DNA of 64,000 nt from Caldora sp965222765 (GTDB taxonomy: Bacteria; Cyanobacteriota; Cyanobacteriia; Cyanobacteriales; Coleofasciculaceae), in contig CBDCVG010000039.1 in NCBI GenBank assembly GCA_965222765.1, positions 1-64,000 of the forward strand. Direction: 5' to 3'. Positions 53,300 to 63,407 of the stretch are shown in pieces. Below the pieces are notes generated by a model. That model was not told the origin of the DNA. It ran no database searches and saw nothing but the letters and a program-made list of their open reading frames with translations. The position numbers and the translations under genes are program-made. How positions within the stretch are numbered: position 1 is the first letter of the stretch; the number at the start of each line of letters is the position of its first letter.

Positions 53300-53345
53300 T
53301 ACTGCTCCCTGCTCCCTACTCCCTGTTCCCTGCTTCCTGCTCCCT

Positions 53346-53531
53346 TGTTTATCGAGAGCTCCCCAGGAGCGCTTCGCGCCCCCAATTACTCTCTTTGAAA
53401 CAATTCTAGTTTCTTATAACTGGCAAGATGCCAGTTCCACAATTGATACCCTACACCCTTACTCCGAAGGAGTGTTTATCGATAGCCCCCAGGAGCGCTT
53501 CGCGCCCCCAATTGACTCTCTTTGAAACAAT
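53346..53531. repeat. 59-bp direct repeat pair plus palindromic 22-mer
   Basis: 53346-53404 and 53473-53531 (TGTTTATCGA, CAGGAGCGCTTCGCGCCCCC, CTCTTTGAAACAA) are about 90% identical and contain the palindrome GAGCGCTTCGCGC. The dispersed palindromic repeat copy 53419-53440 (inverted) lies between them. CTGCTCC-like and CAATTCC heptamers fill the rest of the 53300-53636 gap, where no gene is seen. Confidence 0.75.
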
Positions 53532-53636
53532 ATCTTTTGCAATTCCCAATTCCCAATTCCCAATTCCCTAGTTTCTCAAGAGTAATCAGTAATCAGTGTT
53601 ACATGGTAAGGTGAGAAAAAGCCATCTTACCTGCTT

Positions 53637-54512
53637 ATGTTTCAGCGTTGCTTAATCTGCACCGATTTTTCTGACGGTTTGTATCGGCTAGTTGAGTTTG
53701 TGCCCAGTTTAGCTGCTAATGGCATCAAGCAATTCATTTTCCTGTATTGTGTTCCCTTGTGGGAAGAGGGAGAAATTCCTCGTATAGACGAAGAAGGAAT
53801 CGCAGCAGCACGCGATCGCTTACAGGTAGCTACACAAAATGTACCAGAGGGAGTAGAAGTTTTCATCGAAACTCCTTCAGGGCGTCCTATAGAACAAATT
53901 CCCAAAGCAGCAAAACACTACCAAGCTGATATCATCCTTACAGGAATGCCTATTCGGAGTTTGTTGCAGGAAAAGCTTTTTGGCAGCACGACAGCGGCTC
54001 TGGCAAAAGAAGCTGGGACACCCCTACTAATTCTACGACCCCAACTTCTTTTTACATACACCCGTGAAGAACTGGATTTGCGCTGTCGGCATCTGTTGCG
54101 GTATTTGCTGATTCCCTACAACGGTAGCCACGCTTCCCAATATCTCGTGCAGCAAGTTACTGAATGTGTCAGCAAAACTCCAGACAACGCACTCAAACAA
54201 TGCATCCTCATATCAGTTGTTAGCGAGGGAGGGCGTAAAGAATTAAACAAAGATATTCTGTTAAAGGAAGCTCAAGCACAACTAGAACCAGTAAAAGCTG
54301 AGTTGGAACAGTTAGGCTTAGAAGTAAATACACAGGTACGAGCAGGAAATCCCTATGTAGAGATGTTAGATGCTGCTATGGTATTCGATATCAGTGCGAT
54401 CGCAATTTCCTCTGATCGCTTAGGAAAACTGATTGAGTGGCCAGTACGTAGTTTTGCTGGTGAGTTGATGCGCCGCAGTTGGCATCCAGTTCTATTCTTC
54501 CCACCAATCTGA
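53637..54512 (+). CDS. tandem universal stress protein
   Basis: 291 residues made of two UspA domains. The first begins FQRCLICTDFSDGLYRLVEFV and has the ATP-binding type motif GMPIRSLLQEKLFGSTTAAL (G-x2-x9-G-S). The second begins RYLLIPYNGSHASQYLVQQV and has a weaker motif (SSDRLGKLIEWPVRSFAGEL). Usp proteins bind ATP and help survival under stress by unknown means. The gene appears to be monocistronic and converges on the lipoprotein gene. Confidence 0.88.
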   Translation: MFQRCLICTDFSDGLYRLVEFVPSLAANGIKQFIFLYCVPLWEEGEIPRIDEEGIAAARDRLQVATQNVPEGVEVFIETPSGRPIEQIPKAAKHYQADIILTGMPIRSLLQEKLFGSTTAALAKEAGTPLLILRPQLLFTYTREELDLRCRHLLRYLLIPYNGSHASQYLVQQVTECVSKTPDNALKQCILISVVSEGGRKELNKDILLKEAQAQLEPVKAELEQLGLEVNTQVRAGNPYVEMLDAAMVFDISAIAISSDRLGKLIEWPVRSFAGELMRRSWHPVLFFPPI

Positions 54513-54670
54513 TTAATTATCAATTATCCATTATCAATTATCAGTTAATTATCCGATGCTTCTCCCTCGTTATCATCGTCAAAATTGTTTAGTTTCACGA
54601 AATAATTTTATCCATTGGTAAAACTATACCAATCCTCAGCCACCACTACAATAATTATTGAGTTCAGAAA

Positions 54671-55180
54671 CTACTTTGTCACTCTCTTGACCCACATGGT
54701 AAGCATTTTTTCTGAAACGGTACTAAAATCGGATGAGATTTGTTGGAGTGCCTCTAAACCTTCTGGTGTAGCTTCTACTTTACTTAGATCTACCATTACC
54801 TGACCTAAGTCTTGCATTCCTTGGACAAACTCATTACCAGTTTGGACATAGCGTTGCTGCAACCCGACAATTGTCTCATCTGCCAAATCAATAGTTTGCA
54901 CTTCTTGATTGAGACTCTTCCAGTCTTTAGCAAACTGATCTAAATTAGTAGCGACTTGAGTTGCTTGTGCCTTAGCCTCCTCAGAGCTGGTAATCTTAGC
55001 GAAAATTGAACCTGATTTAGCTGTCTCCTCTTGAAAACCGGTAGCGAGTGGTTCCCCCTTATTGATTGCTTCAGCTAGTTTATTGCACTGGGCAACTTTG
55101 GTTTCACCGCAGCCAGTAGCTAAGACAGCAATGAGTAAACCTAAAGCAGTTGTGGCGGTACACTGGCGAAACAAAGGCAT
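54671..55180 (-). CDS. small predicted lipoprotein
   Basis: 169 residues. The signal peptide ends in the lipobox LATGC (Cys at 24), followed by a second Cys (VAQCNKL) and a fully helical, coiled-coil-like mature part (EEAKAQATQVATNLDQFAKD, LEALQQISSDFSTVSEKM). AGGAGAAAAA before the ATG supports the start. It resembles uncharacterised cyanobacterial membrane-anchored helical proteins, and no enzyme motif is present. Confidence 0.75.
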   Translation of the reverse strand: MPLFRQCTATTALGLLIAVLATGCGETKVAQCNKLAEAINKGEPLATGFQEETAKSGSIFAKITSSEEAKAQATQVATNLDQFAKDWKSLNQEVQTIDLADETIVGLQQRYVQTGNEFVQGMQDLGQVMVDLSKVEATPEGLEALQQISSDFSTVSEKMLTMWVKRVTK

Positions 55181-55301
55181 AATTTTTCTCCTGGTGTTTA
55201 ACTGTGTTATTTACTTGTCTGTCTCAATGACTCAAATTACGCATCTTCACAGTATTGAAACCTGATTGTCACTCCAATGCCACATCAGCCTAGTAAGTTG
55301 T

Positions 55302-55377
55302 GAGTAAGGAGAGAATGCCTTACTCCTCAAGCTATTGATAATGCTCTCTGGCAAAATATGCCGGAGAGCATTTTTTT
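55302..55377 (+). ncRNA. candidate small RNA with terminator, opposite strand to its neighbours
   Basis: GAGTAAGG (55302-55309) pairs exactly with CCTTACTC (55318-55325). After a 15-base single-stranded stretch, ATGCTCTC/GGCA (55341-55353) pairs with TGCC/GAGAGCAT (55359-55371) and a T7 run follows. This is a textbook factor-independent terminator on the plus strand, where no plus-strand gene ends. Both neighbours (lipoprotein, clpB) are on the minus strand. ACTCCTCAAGC resembles the Yfr1 core ACTCCTCACAC but is partly in the stem. Confidence 0.4.
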
Positions 55378-55416
55378 CCTCAATAGAGTTTGTTCAATAA
55401 AGCTATATGTAGAAAA

Positions 55417-58083
55417 TTAATTCTTACTAACCATCACTTGAGGTTCCGGTAAATGAATTGGGTCTTTTTTCTTGAAAGTTAGGGCATTATCTTCACAATC
55501 AATGACAATTGTGTCCCCTTCAATAAAGGTATTTTCCAGGATTTTGGTAGCGATCGCGTTTTCTAGTTCCCGCTGAATGGCTCGTTTGAGGGGACGAGCT
55601 CCGTATACTGGATCGTAGCCAACATCAGCTAGGTAGTCCTGAGCCTTGCCTGACATTTCTAGGGAAATCTTTTGCTCTGCTAAGAGGCGTTCAACCCGCT
55701 TGAGTTGAATAACAACAATTTCTCGCAGTTCCTTACGGGTGAGGGTGTGGAAGATCATGATATCATCCACCCGGTTAAGGAATTCGGGACGAAAATGCGC
55801 CCGCAAAGCATTGGTTACCAGTTTTTGCATTTCTTCGTACTGGGCATCATCTCCCGCGACACTCAAAATATGCTCACTGCCGATATTACTGGTCATGACA
55901 ATGATAGTATTGCGGAAATCTATGGTTCTCCCTTGAGAATCAGTAATTCGTCCATCGTCAAGTACTTGCAACAAAATGTTAAAAACATCCCGGTGCGCCT
56001 TTTCCACTTCATCCAGCAATACTACTGAGTAGGGACGCCTACGAATCGCTTCTGAGAGTTGCCCACCTTCTTCGTAACCAATGTATCCTGGAGGCGCTCC
56101 TACCAATCGCGAAACAGCATGTTTTTCCATGTACTCCGACATGTCAATTCTGACGAGGGCGTCATCACTATCAAACAGAAACTGAGCCAGAGCTCTGGCT
56201 AGTTCCGTTTTCCCTACACCGCTAGGTCCCATAAACAGGAAGGAACCAATGGGACGTCCCGGATCTTTCATCCCTGCCCGAGCACGACGAATTGCTGCTG
56301 CTACTGCTGCTACAGCGTCACTTTGTCCAATCACCCGTTTATGCAAATGTCCTTCTAGTTGCAAGAGCTTTTGCCGCTCTGACTCCAGCAATCGTTTGAC
56401 AGGAATCCCTGTCCACTTAGCAACAATTTCCGCAATATCAGCTTCGGTGACCTGTTCCCGCAACAGAGCAGTACCTAGAGATTGGAGCTCTAGCATCATA
56501 CTCTCTTTAGCATCCCGGTCATGTTGGAGGGCTTCCAATTTACCATACTTCAATTGTGCTGCTTTATTCAGGTCATAGTCCCGTTCTGCTTGCTCAATTT
56601 GTAGGCGCAGTTGTTCTTCCTCTTCTTTGAGAGTGCTGATGTCCTTCAAAAGCTGCTTTTCTGACTGCCATTGCCCACTGAGTTTTTGCTGTTTTTCTCT
56701 TAAAATAGTAATTTCTTGTTCAATACGCTCTAACCGCTCTTGGGAAGCGCCGTAGGCTCCACTGACACCAGTGCGTTTATCTTCTGCTTCTAGGGAGAGC
56801 TTTTCCATCTCCAATTGCATTAACCTACGATCGGTTGCTTCTAATTCTACTGGTTTGGAGGTAATCTCCATTTTAATTTTGGCAGCTGCTTCATCTACTA
56901 AGTCAATGGCTTTATCTGGCAAAAAGCGATCGTTAATATAGCGATGGGAAAGGTTAGCTGCTGCAACTAGAGCCGAGTCAGTAATATTAACCCCGTGATG
57001 GAGTTCGTAACGCTCCTTGAGACCCCGTAGAATGGAAATTGTATCCTCTACTGTGGGCTGCTTGACATAGACTTGTTGAAAGCGGCGTTCTAGGGCAGCA
57101 TCTTTTTCAATGTTCTTGCGGTACTCATCTAAAGTGCTAGCTCCAATACAACGCAGTTCTCCCCGCGCTAGCATTGGTTTAAGTAAATTACCAGCATCCA
57201 TCGAGCCTTGTTGGGAAGCACCAGCTCCTACAACGGTATGCAATTCATCAATAAATAGTACAATCTGACCATCAGAATGGGTTACTTCCCGTAATACAGC
57301 TCGGAGTCGGTCTTCAAATTCTCCCCGATATTTAGCTCCCGCAATCAAGCTACCCATATCTAAGGCAATCAGTTGGCGGTTTTTCAGCGATTCGGGCACA
57401 TCCCCATTAATGATACGTTGAGCAAGAGCTTCCGCGATCGCAGTTTTCCCTACCCCAGGCTCACCAATAAGCACAGGATTATTTTTCGAGCGGCGGGAGA
57501 GTACCTGCACTACCCGGCGAATTTCTTCATCTCGACCAATTACCGGATCCAGCTTGCCTGCTTTAGCTTCTTCCGTCAAATCCCGTCCATATTTCTCCAA
57601 AGCTTCGTAACGGGACTCTGGATTTTGATCAGTGACTTTTTGGGAACCTCGGACTGCGAGAATTACTGCTTCCAGCTTTTGGCTATCTAAGTTATAGGTT
57701 TTAAGCAACCGCTTGCCTACCCGCTCATCTGCTGCCAAACCTAGTAGTAGATGCTCCACAGCAATATATTCATCACCCAGATTAGCTCTTGCTGCTTCAG
57801 CATTATCCAGCATAACATCCAAACCACGACCTAGGTAGAGCTGATCGACATTGATTACCTTAGGTTGACGGCTAGCGAAGGCTTCTAATTGCTGCTGAAA
57901 CCGAGTTGTATCAACGGTTACACGAGAAAGAATACGATTAGCTAGCTCTTTTTGTTCTAACAGAGCGATCGCCAAATGCTCTACCTCTAGCTGTTGATTT
58001 TTGCAGCGGCGTGCAACATCTTGGGATTTAACGATCGCTTCCCAAGCTTTATCAGTGAATTTGCTAGAGTCAGTCGGCTGCAT
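55417..58083 (-). CDS. clpB: ATP-dependent disaggregase ClpB
   Basis: 888-residue Hsp100 chaperone that rescues aggregated proteins with DnaK. It contains the Clp-N domain (residues 1-150) and the first AAA+ module with Walker A GEPGVGKT (near 205) and IVLFIDELHTVVGAG. A middle coiled-coil domain follows (about 410-530: LRLQIEQAERDYDLNKAAQLKYG). The second AAA+ module has GPSGVGKTELARAL (near 610) and VVLLDEVEKAH. Length and the middle domain separate it from ClpC. It is probably the second (non-plastid type) cyanobacterial ClpB or the main one, which sequence alone does not settle. Confidence 0.97.
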   Translation of the reverse strand: MQPTDSSKFTDKAWEAIVKSQDVARRCKNQQLEVEHLAIALLEQKELANRILSRVTVDTTRFQQQLEAFASRQPKVINVDQLYLGRGLDVMLDNAEAARANLGDEYIAVEHLLLGLAADERVGKRLLKTYNLDSQKLEAVILAVRGSQKVTDQNPESRYEALEKYGRDLTEEAKAGKLDPVIGRDEEIRRVVQVLSRRSKNNPVLIGEPGVGKTAIAEALAQRIINGDVPESLKNRQLIALDMGSLIAGAKYRGEFEDRLRAVLREVTHSDGQIVLFIDELHTVVGAGASQQGSMDAGNLLKPMLARGELRCIGASTLDEYRKNIEKDAALERRFQQVYVKQPTVEDTISILRGLKERYELHHGVNITDSALVAAANLSHRYINDRFLPDKAIDLVDEAAAKIKMEITSKPVELEATDRRLMQLEMEKLSLEAEDKRTGVSGAYGASQERLERIEQEITILREKQQKLSGQWQSEKQLLKDISTLKEEEEQLRLQIEQAERDYDLNKAAQLKYGKLEALQHDRDAKESMMLELQSLGTALLREQVTEADIAEIVAKWTGIPVKRLLESERQKLLQLEGHLHKRVIGQSDAVAAVAAAIRRARAGMKDPGRPIGSFLFMGPSGVGKTELARALAQFLFDSDDALVRIDMSEYMEKHAVSRLVGAPPGYIGYEEGGQLSEAIRRRPYSVVLLDEVEKAHRDVFNILLQVLDDGRITDSQGRTIDFRNTIIVMTSNIGSEHILSVAGDDAQYEEMQKLVTNALRAHFRPEFLNRVDDIMIFHTLTRKELREIVVIQLKRVERLLAEQKISLEMSGKAQDYLADVGYDPVYGARPLKRAIQRELENAIATKILENTFIEGDTIVIDCEDNALTFKKKDPIHLPEPQVMVSKN

Positions 58084-58214
58084 TGGCGTTTAACGAATCT
58101 CGAATTGAATAGTACTTCTATTGTTTAGAAGTATAGCAATCAAGGCTTTGTTATTGGTTATTGGTCATCTCAGTCGTCTTGCCCAGATACCACCTAATGC
58201 CTTCCGGGAATTGC

Positions 58215-59514
58215 TTAAACAATGGCTTTATCAATCGCAGACATAAAGCAATCTACCAGAGATTGTGCTCTTTTAGCAGAAATTAGAGGATCGTTATAAG
58301 AAAAATTGAGATACAGTCTAGAGCGGAAGGTTGTGCAATGTAAAACAAAAGACGGGTTATAATTCCGACTAGAGGCTGTAATATGGTTTTCAATCAGCTC
58401 CAAAGAACCATAATTTGCTCCCTGGTTAATTTGACCGACATTGGACAAAATGTAAGCTAGGGGTAAAATTTTACCTTTTTTAAAACCGTCGATTCTGGAT
58501 CGAGCAGCAAGTGGGGCGTAAAAATATTGATGGCTTTGTAAACCTTGCTCAATTTTCTGTCTCGAATTCCTGGCTATTTCCCAGAAAGAAGAGTCGTTGG
58601 ATATCAATTCAGTCATGAAGATAGAGCTAGCCATTAAGCCCAGATGATGCTGATGAGCAAACTCAGATTTGATAAATTTTCTGAGATTGACAGCAATAGC
58701 AGCATTTATGTACACATTACCTGCGATCGCTAACTCGTTTTTGAAAAGTTAGAAGCATGGCAGCGTTCAATGCTCCTGTAACCGTTGTTCCCTCTTGATT
58801 ACAAAGTTTGCACAATTGCTTTGTCTGCTTTTCGTTCAGACAAAGGTTAATGAGGCGCACTTTCTGTTCTGATACGGGACAGTCAATATCATGAGAAAGT
58901 TGAGGCGGCTTTTTAACTAATTGATTTAAGATAAACTTCAATATAAACAGAAATAGCCCGAACTGTAAAGCAGTTTTCGATTTAGGTAACAGTTGCTCCA
59001 CAGGAGGAGTCATGGGAAGCATTTTGACTTTTAGCTGCTCACCCTCTGCAATTCTTGCACAGTAATCTAGAAATTCCCTGCACAGTTGTATTAAACTTAC
59101 ACCGTCTGAGATGGAATGGTGAATAGTAAAGATTAAATCGAATATATCACTACCCATACCAGCAGGGATGTAGGCTAATTTAATTAGAGGACCTCGTAGG
59201 GAATCAATTTTGTGATTAAGTTCCTCTTCAATCACCTCCAACCATTGGTTTTCCTTATTCCTTTCGACGATCCGGAGAGGAATTTCTGAAGCTTCTTTTG
59301 CTTGAAAATACATACCATCCGTATTTTTAACTATGTGCATCTGGAGGTAAGGATGGTGCTGTTGCAGAAGGGAGAGTGATTGCTTGATAACGCGAATTTC
59401 TAATAAACCGCGCACGCGCATTAAGCAAGCTACCAAACCAGCACCCTCTAATCCCGTTTGATATAACTCAAATTCTTCCTCGAATGGTGCTAACTTGCGA
59501 CTATAATTTGCCAT
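58215..59514 (-). pseudogene. condensation-domain-like acyltransferase, one frameshift
   Basis: A stand-alone protein of the CoA-dependent acyltransferase/NRPS condensation superfamily. The catalytic HHxxxDG motif is intact (IHHSISDGVSLIQ near residue 130). The frame stops at 58717 (RVSDRR) and resumes as VYINAAIAVNLRKF to 58215. Removing one base near 58716-58720 gives 432 residues, with the C-terminal half carrying the second lobe. Related proteins (PapA-like, alcohol acyltransferases) esterify carrier-bound acyl groups. It is downstream of the FAAL gene on the same strand, about 0.6 kb away across the divergently oriented four-helix-bundle gene. Confidence 0.8.
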
Positions 59515-59683
59515 CTATCGATTCTCTAACTCTTATCTGAATATAGTTGATTAATCTTTCAAGTTTGTCATCTTACTCATTACTCTCGATAAAAAAGGCA
59601 GGAGGCAGGAGGCGAGGTAGGAGGAGGATTTCAAATGATAAAATAAGCTTTAACATCAAACTTCTGCCTTCAAACTTCTAGAA

Positions 59684-60034
59684 ATGAGTTATCGAAAACA
59701 ATTTATTTGGAAGCGTGGAATTCAACTTTCCATTAACTGTTATCATTTAACCGAAAAATTCCCCAAATCAGAATTATATGGACTGACAAACCAGATTAGA
59801 CGTGCTTCTGTCTCTGTTCCATCTAACATTGCTGAGGGTTACGGAAGAAGAACCAAAAACGAGTACATTCAGTTTCTTCATATAGCCTTGGGCTCTCTCA
59901 GAGAAGTAGATACGCAGTTAATTATAGCTAAAGAGGTAAAATTGGCTGCTCCTGAATTATTTGACTCAGTTTTAGAAGAAGTAGATAGAATGCAGGGAAT
60001 TTTAGTCTCTACTATTCAAAAGTTAAAGTCTTGA
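59684..60034 (+). CDS. four-helix-bundle protein (S23/23S-IVP family)
   Basis: 116 residues of the family named for proteins encoded in 23S rRNA intervening sequences: FIWKRGIQLSINCYHL, then LTNQIRRASVSVPSNIAEGYGRRTKNEYIQFL with the conserved NIAEG, and LGSLREVDTQLIIA. These small soluble helical bundles are common in cyanobacteria beside repeat-rich DNA. Function is unknown. The gene is inserted on the opposite strand between two genes of the lipid/NRPS-like set. Confidence 0.88.
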   Translation: MSYRKQFIWKRGIQLSINCYHLTEKFPKSELYGLTNQIRRASVSVPSNIAEGYGRRTKNEYIQFLHIALGSLREVDTQLIIAKEVKLAAPELFDSVLEEVDRMQGILVSTIQKLKS

Positions 60035-60035
60035 C

Positions 60036-60122
60036 TTCCCCTCCTGCCCCCTGCCTCCTGCCTCCTGCCTCCTGCCCTCTGCCTTCTGCCTCCTGCCCCC
60101 TGCCTCCTGCCTTCTGCCTTCT
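60036..60122. repeat. heptamer tract (CCTCCTG/CCTTCTG)
   Basis: About 12 tandem 7-mers of CCTCCTG, CCCCCTG, CCTTCTG type lie between the four-helix-bundle gene and the FAAL gene. It is the longest such tract in the window. Confidence 0.85.
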
Positions 60123-60130
60123 AATGCTCA

Positions 60131-63086
60131 TTACTGCAAAAAACACGTCCGTGCCTCCTGGAGGGATAGTCTTAGCTGTTGAGCTAAAACTTGAACATGG
60201 GGTTCAAGCATCATCGTGACATGATCGCCTGGAACAGAATGGAACTCTACCGGTTTCATCGAAAGTTTCTCCCAGCCGAAACTTGCATCCTGTTGGATCT
60301 CATTAAAAACACTAGTATTGGAAACCCAAGGATAAACCTCGCTGCTGCGGAAAAGGGTGATTCTATTTAAGTGAATTTCCCCTGGCAGATAATTAGCCAT
60401 GGCATGAACACTAGCCTTTAAAACTTTCACAAAGCCACGCACTTGTTTTCTCGCAGCTTCAGAAGCTCCTACATGGAGGATTTTCTCTATTCGCTCTGTT
60501 ACATAATCTAATTGCTCATCTGGGCTGAGAACACTCAGATCATCGTAGGATATCTCTGGATTTTCTTTTAAAAAATATGCAAATAAATTAACAACCTCAA
60601 CCATGTATCTGGTATCATCCCAATCAACAAATATTAACTGATTGAAGAGGGGCGCTGGGATATCTATCACGGCAAGTAAAGCAACATCATGTCCCTGATT
60701 TTGCAACTGTTGAGACATCTCAAATGCTACTTGACCTCCGAAAGAATGTCCTCCCAAAAAGTAAGGTCCGATGGGCTGAACGCTCTGTAAGGCTTGGATG
60801 TAGTAGGCTGCTATTTCCGCTAAATTGGTTTGAGGTTCTGTTTCACCATCCATGCCCAGTGCTTGCAGTCCATAAAATGGTTGGTCTTGACCGAGGTGAA
60901 GTGCTAAAGAATGGAGGTAAAATGCTGTTCCTACACCTCCAGGTACAAAAAATAAAGGAGGCTTTGAACCGCTTGACTGAATCCTTACTAAGGGAGAAGA
61001 AGACGAAAATTCTAAATTTTCATCTTCAACTAATCCAATGTTATAGCTTGGAGAAGATTTTAGAGCAATTACTTCTTTTACTAGATAATCAGCAAGGGCT
61101 TCAACAGTTGGATAGTCAAATATCAGTGTTGAATGCAGGGAACATCCTAGGCTTTCTTCGAGAAGATCGCTCAACTCAATCACCATTAGTGAGTCGAGTC
61201 CCATACTAGTTAAAGGTTGCTGCCAGTCTAACTGGGATGGATCTACTTTGAGAATATTCGAGATTAGATTCTGAAGATGAGATTGCAGCAAAGCTTGACG
61301 CTTTTCTGGTGGAGTAGCCAACAGGACTTTTCGCTCCAGGAATACTTGCTTTTCTATGACATCAAATTCTGTTTGGATGCTGCTTGCTACCACATCTAAG
61401 CTACTATCTAAAAATCTGCCTTTGCAACCATGGCGCTGAATTTTGCCACTAGAAGTCTTGGGGATAGTCCCTGTATTTAACAGCAATACAGCATAAACTT
61501 GTAATTGATGCTCTTGCGATACAGCCTGACGGATGCTGGCAACTACCTGCTCCACATCTAGCTTCTCTAGGTAAGTTTCCTGAACTTCTTGAGCAATAAC
61601 CAGTCGCTCTTCACTTTCTACCTCAACTGAAAATGCGGCACAAGAACTAGGTTGTAGTGCTGGATGGCTTTTTTCTACCGTCAGCTCAATATCCTGGGGA
61701 TAATGGTTGCGACCCCGTATAATAATCAAGTCTTTGAGACGACCTGTAATAAATAGCTCACCATTGAGCAAAAATCCTAAGTCACCAGTACGTAGAAAAG
61801 GACCTTCTCCCGTATCTGCTAAGTAAGCTCGAAAAGTTTCCTCTGTTGCTTGCGATCGCTTCCAGTAACCTTGAGCTACACTCGGACTAGATACCCAAAT
61901 CTCTCCTACTTGATCGCTAAGACATTTACTTAAGGATTGGGGGTCAACAATGATAATTTTTTCATCTAACCAGGCACAACCACAACCTACAATTTTCTGA
62001 GTGGTTTTACTTGCCTCATTTGCTATTACAACTCGATTTTCTTCCAGTGCTGTCTTCTCAATATTCTGGATCATAGATGGCTGGGTTTTCTTTCCTCCTG
62101 AAATAAATGAAACTGACTCAGCCATGCCGTAAGCTTGTTTCAATGCTTCTCGACGAAAGCCATAGGGAGCAAAGGTAGTCGCAAATCGCTCAAGAGTCTC
62201 TTCCCGAACTGGCTCAGCACCACTAACAGCCAATTCCCAGCTACTCAAATCAAGAGTTGACCGCTCTTCTGGAGTAGTCTTGAAGCAGGCAAGATCATAG
62301 GCAAAATTAGGACCAAAGCTTAAAGTTGCTTTATATTCGGAAATTGCCCTTAGCCAGCGTAAAGGCTTTTGGATAAAGTCTAAGGGCGACATCAGAACAA
62401 CGGGAAAATCTTCGTAAAGAGGTTGTAGCACTCCAGCCATTAATCCTGAATTATGACCCAAGGGCATCCAGCTAATTGTTAGATTATTGTTGGAGGAGAA
62501 GTCAGCAGCCTTACCCATCATCGCTAAATTATGCAGCAGATTGCCATGAGTGACCATTACCCCCTTCGGCTTACCAGTAGAACCGGAAGTGTACTCAAGA
62601 CAAGCTAGGGTGTCTGGTGTGGTTGGATGAGGATTAAAGTCCTTATCACCAACAATTTCATCCGTAGCCAGCAAAGTAATAGAAGCCAATTCTGAATGAT
62701 CAGCAAAGCGATTCTGTAAGTAGGCTAATAGGGATTTAGTCGTAAACGCCACCGTTGCCTGAGCATCTGTCGCGATCGCTTCTAATCCTGAGAGCGATTG
62801 ATTAGGGCGGGGTGGATAGGCGGGAATTGCGATCGCGCCAGCAGACAAACACCCGAAGAAACCAGCAATGAATTCTAGTCCCAGGAGGATACAGAAATAA
62901 GACTCTTTCGCCACTAGCATTTAGGGATTGGAGATGAGCCGCGATCGCTTTTGCTTGTCTCTCAACTTCTTGATACGTTAGACTTCCTGCTTCTGTTTCC
63001 CCATCCTGAAGAAAAGTATAAGTTTTTTGATGAGGATTATTTTGCGATCGGTAGCGTAGCAGATCTACTAAAGTAGAAAATTTCAT
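60131..63086 (-). pseudogene. FAAL-ACP-thioesterase megasynthase, one frameshift
   Basis: The N-terminal frame (from 63086, MKFSTLVDLLRYR) is cut at about 62890 and continues in the next frame. Removing one G of GGG in CCTGGGACTAG restores PPGLEFIAGFFG and a 984-residue protein. The domains are a fatty acyl-AMP ligase (CLEYTSGSTGKPKGVMVTHGN, LRTGDLGFLLNGELFITGR), an acyl carrier domain (SMGLDSLMVIEL) and a type I thioesterase (GGHSFGGQVAFEM). It would activate a fatty acid, load it on its own carrier and release or transfer it. No extender module is present, so the product may be an ester or amide made with the condensation-like partner. Confidence 0.87.
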
Positions 63087-63407
63087 CGAAAATCGGGGTT
63101 AGTAAAGGAATCGGCTGGTTAGGTGGGCTTATAGTCCGCTCAACGAGTTGGGCAGCTTACAAGCTCCTGCTTTAGGATACCGCAGGCGAATAGAGATACT
63201 ATTTCCCAAGTTGTGGGACGATGTTGCTATATTATGAGCAAAGGCAAGTAGAGCCATGAACAACTTAGGCTACATGCAGATATTAGTAGTTTTCTATTAT
63301 GGATAAGGAGATTAACTTAGTTTAAGTTGACAGAGATAATTGGAGCACAACTCAAATCAGCATCATTGGTTGCTGCCTAGCTTAAAGCATATAACCAGAA
63401 CTTAGTC
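63087..63407. other. 321-bp divergent intergenic region
   Basis: It lies between the FAAL gene (minus) and an AAA ATPase gene (plus) and should carry both promoters. I see no hairpin, heptamer tract or mobile repeat, and no clear -35/-10 pair. Confidence 0.4.
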
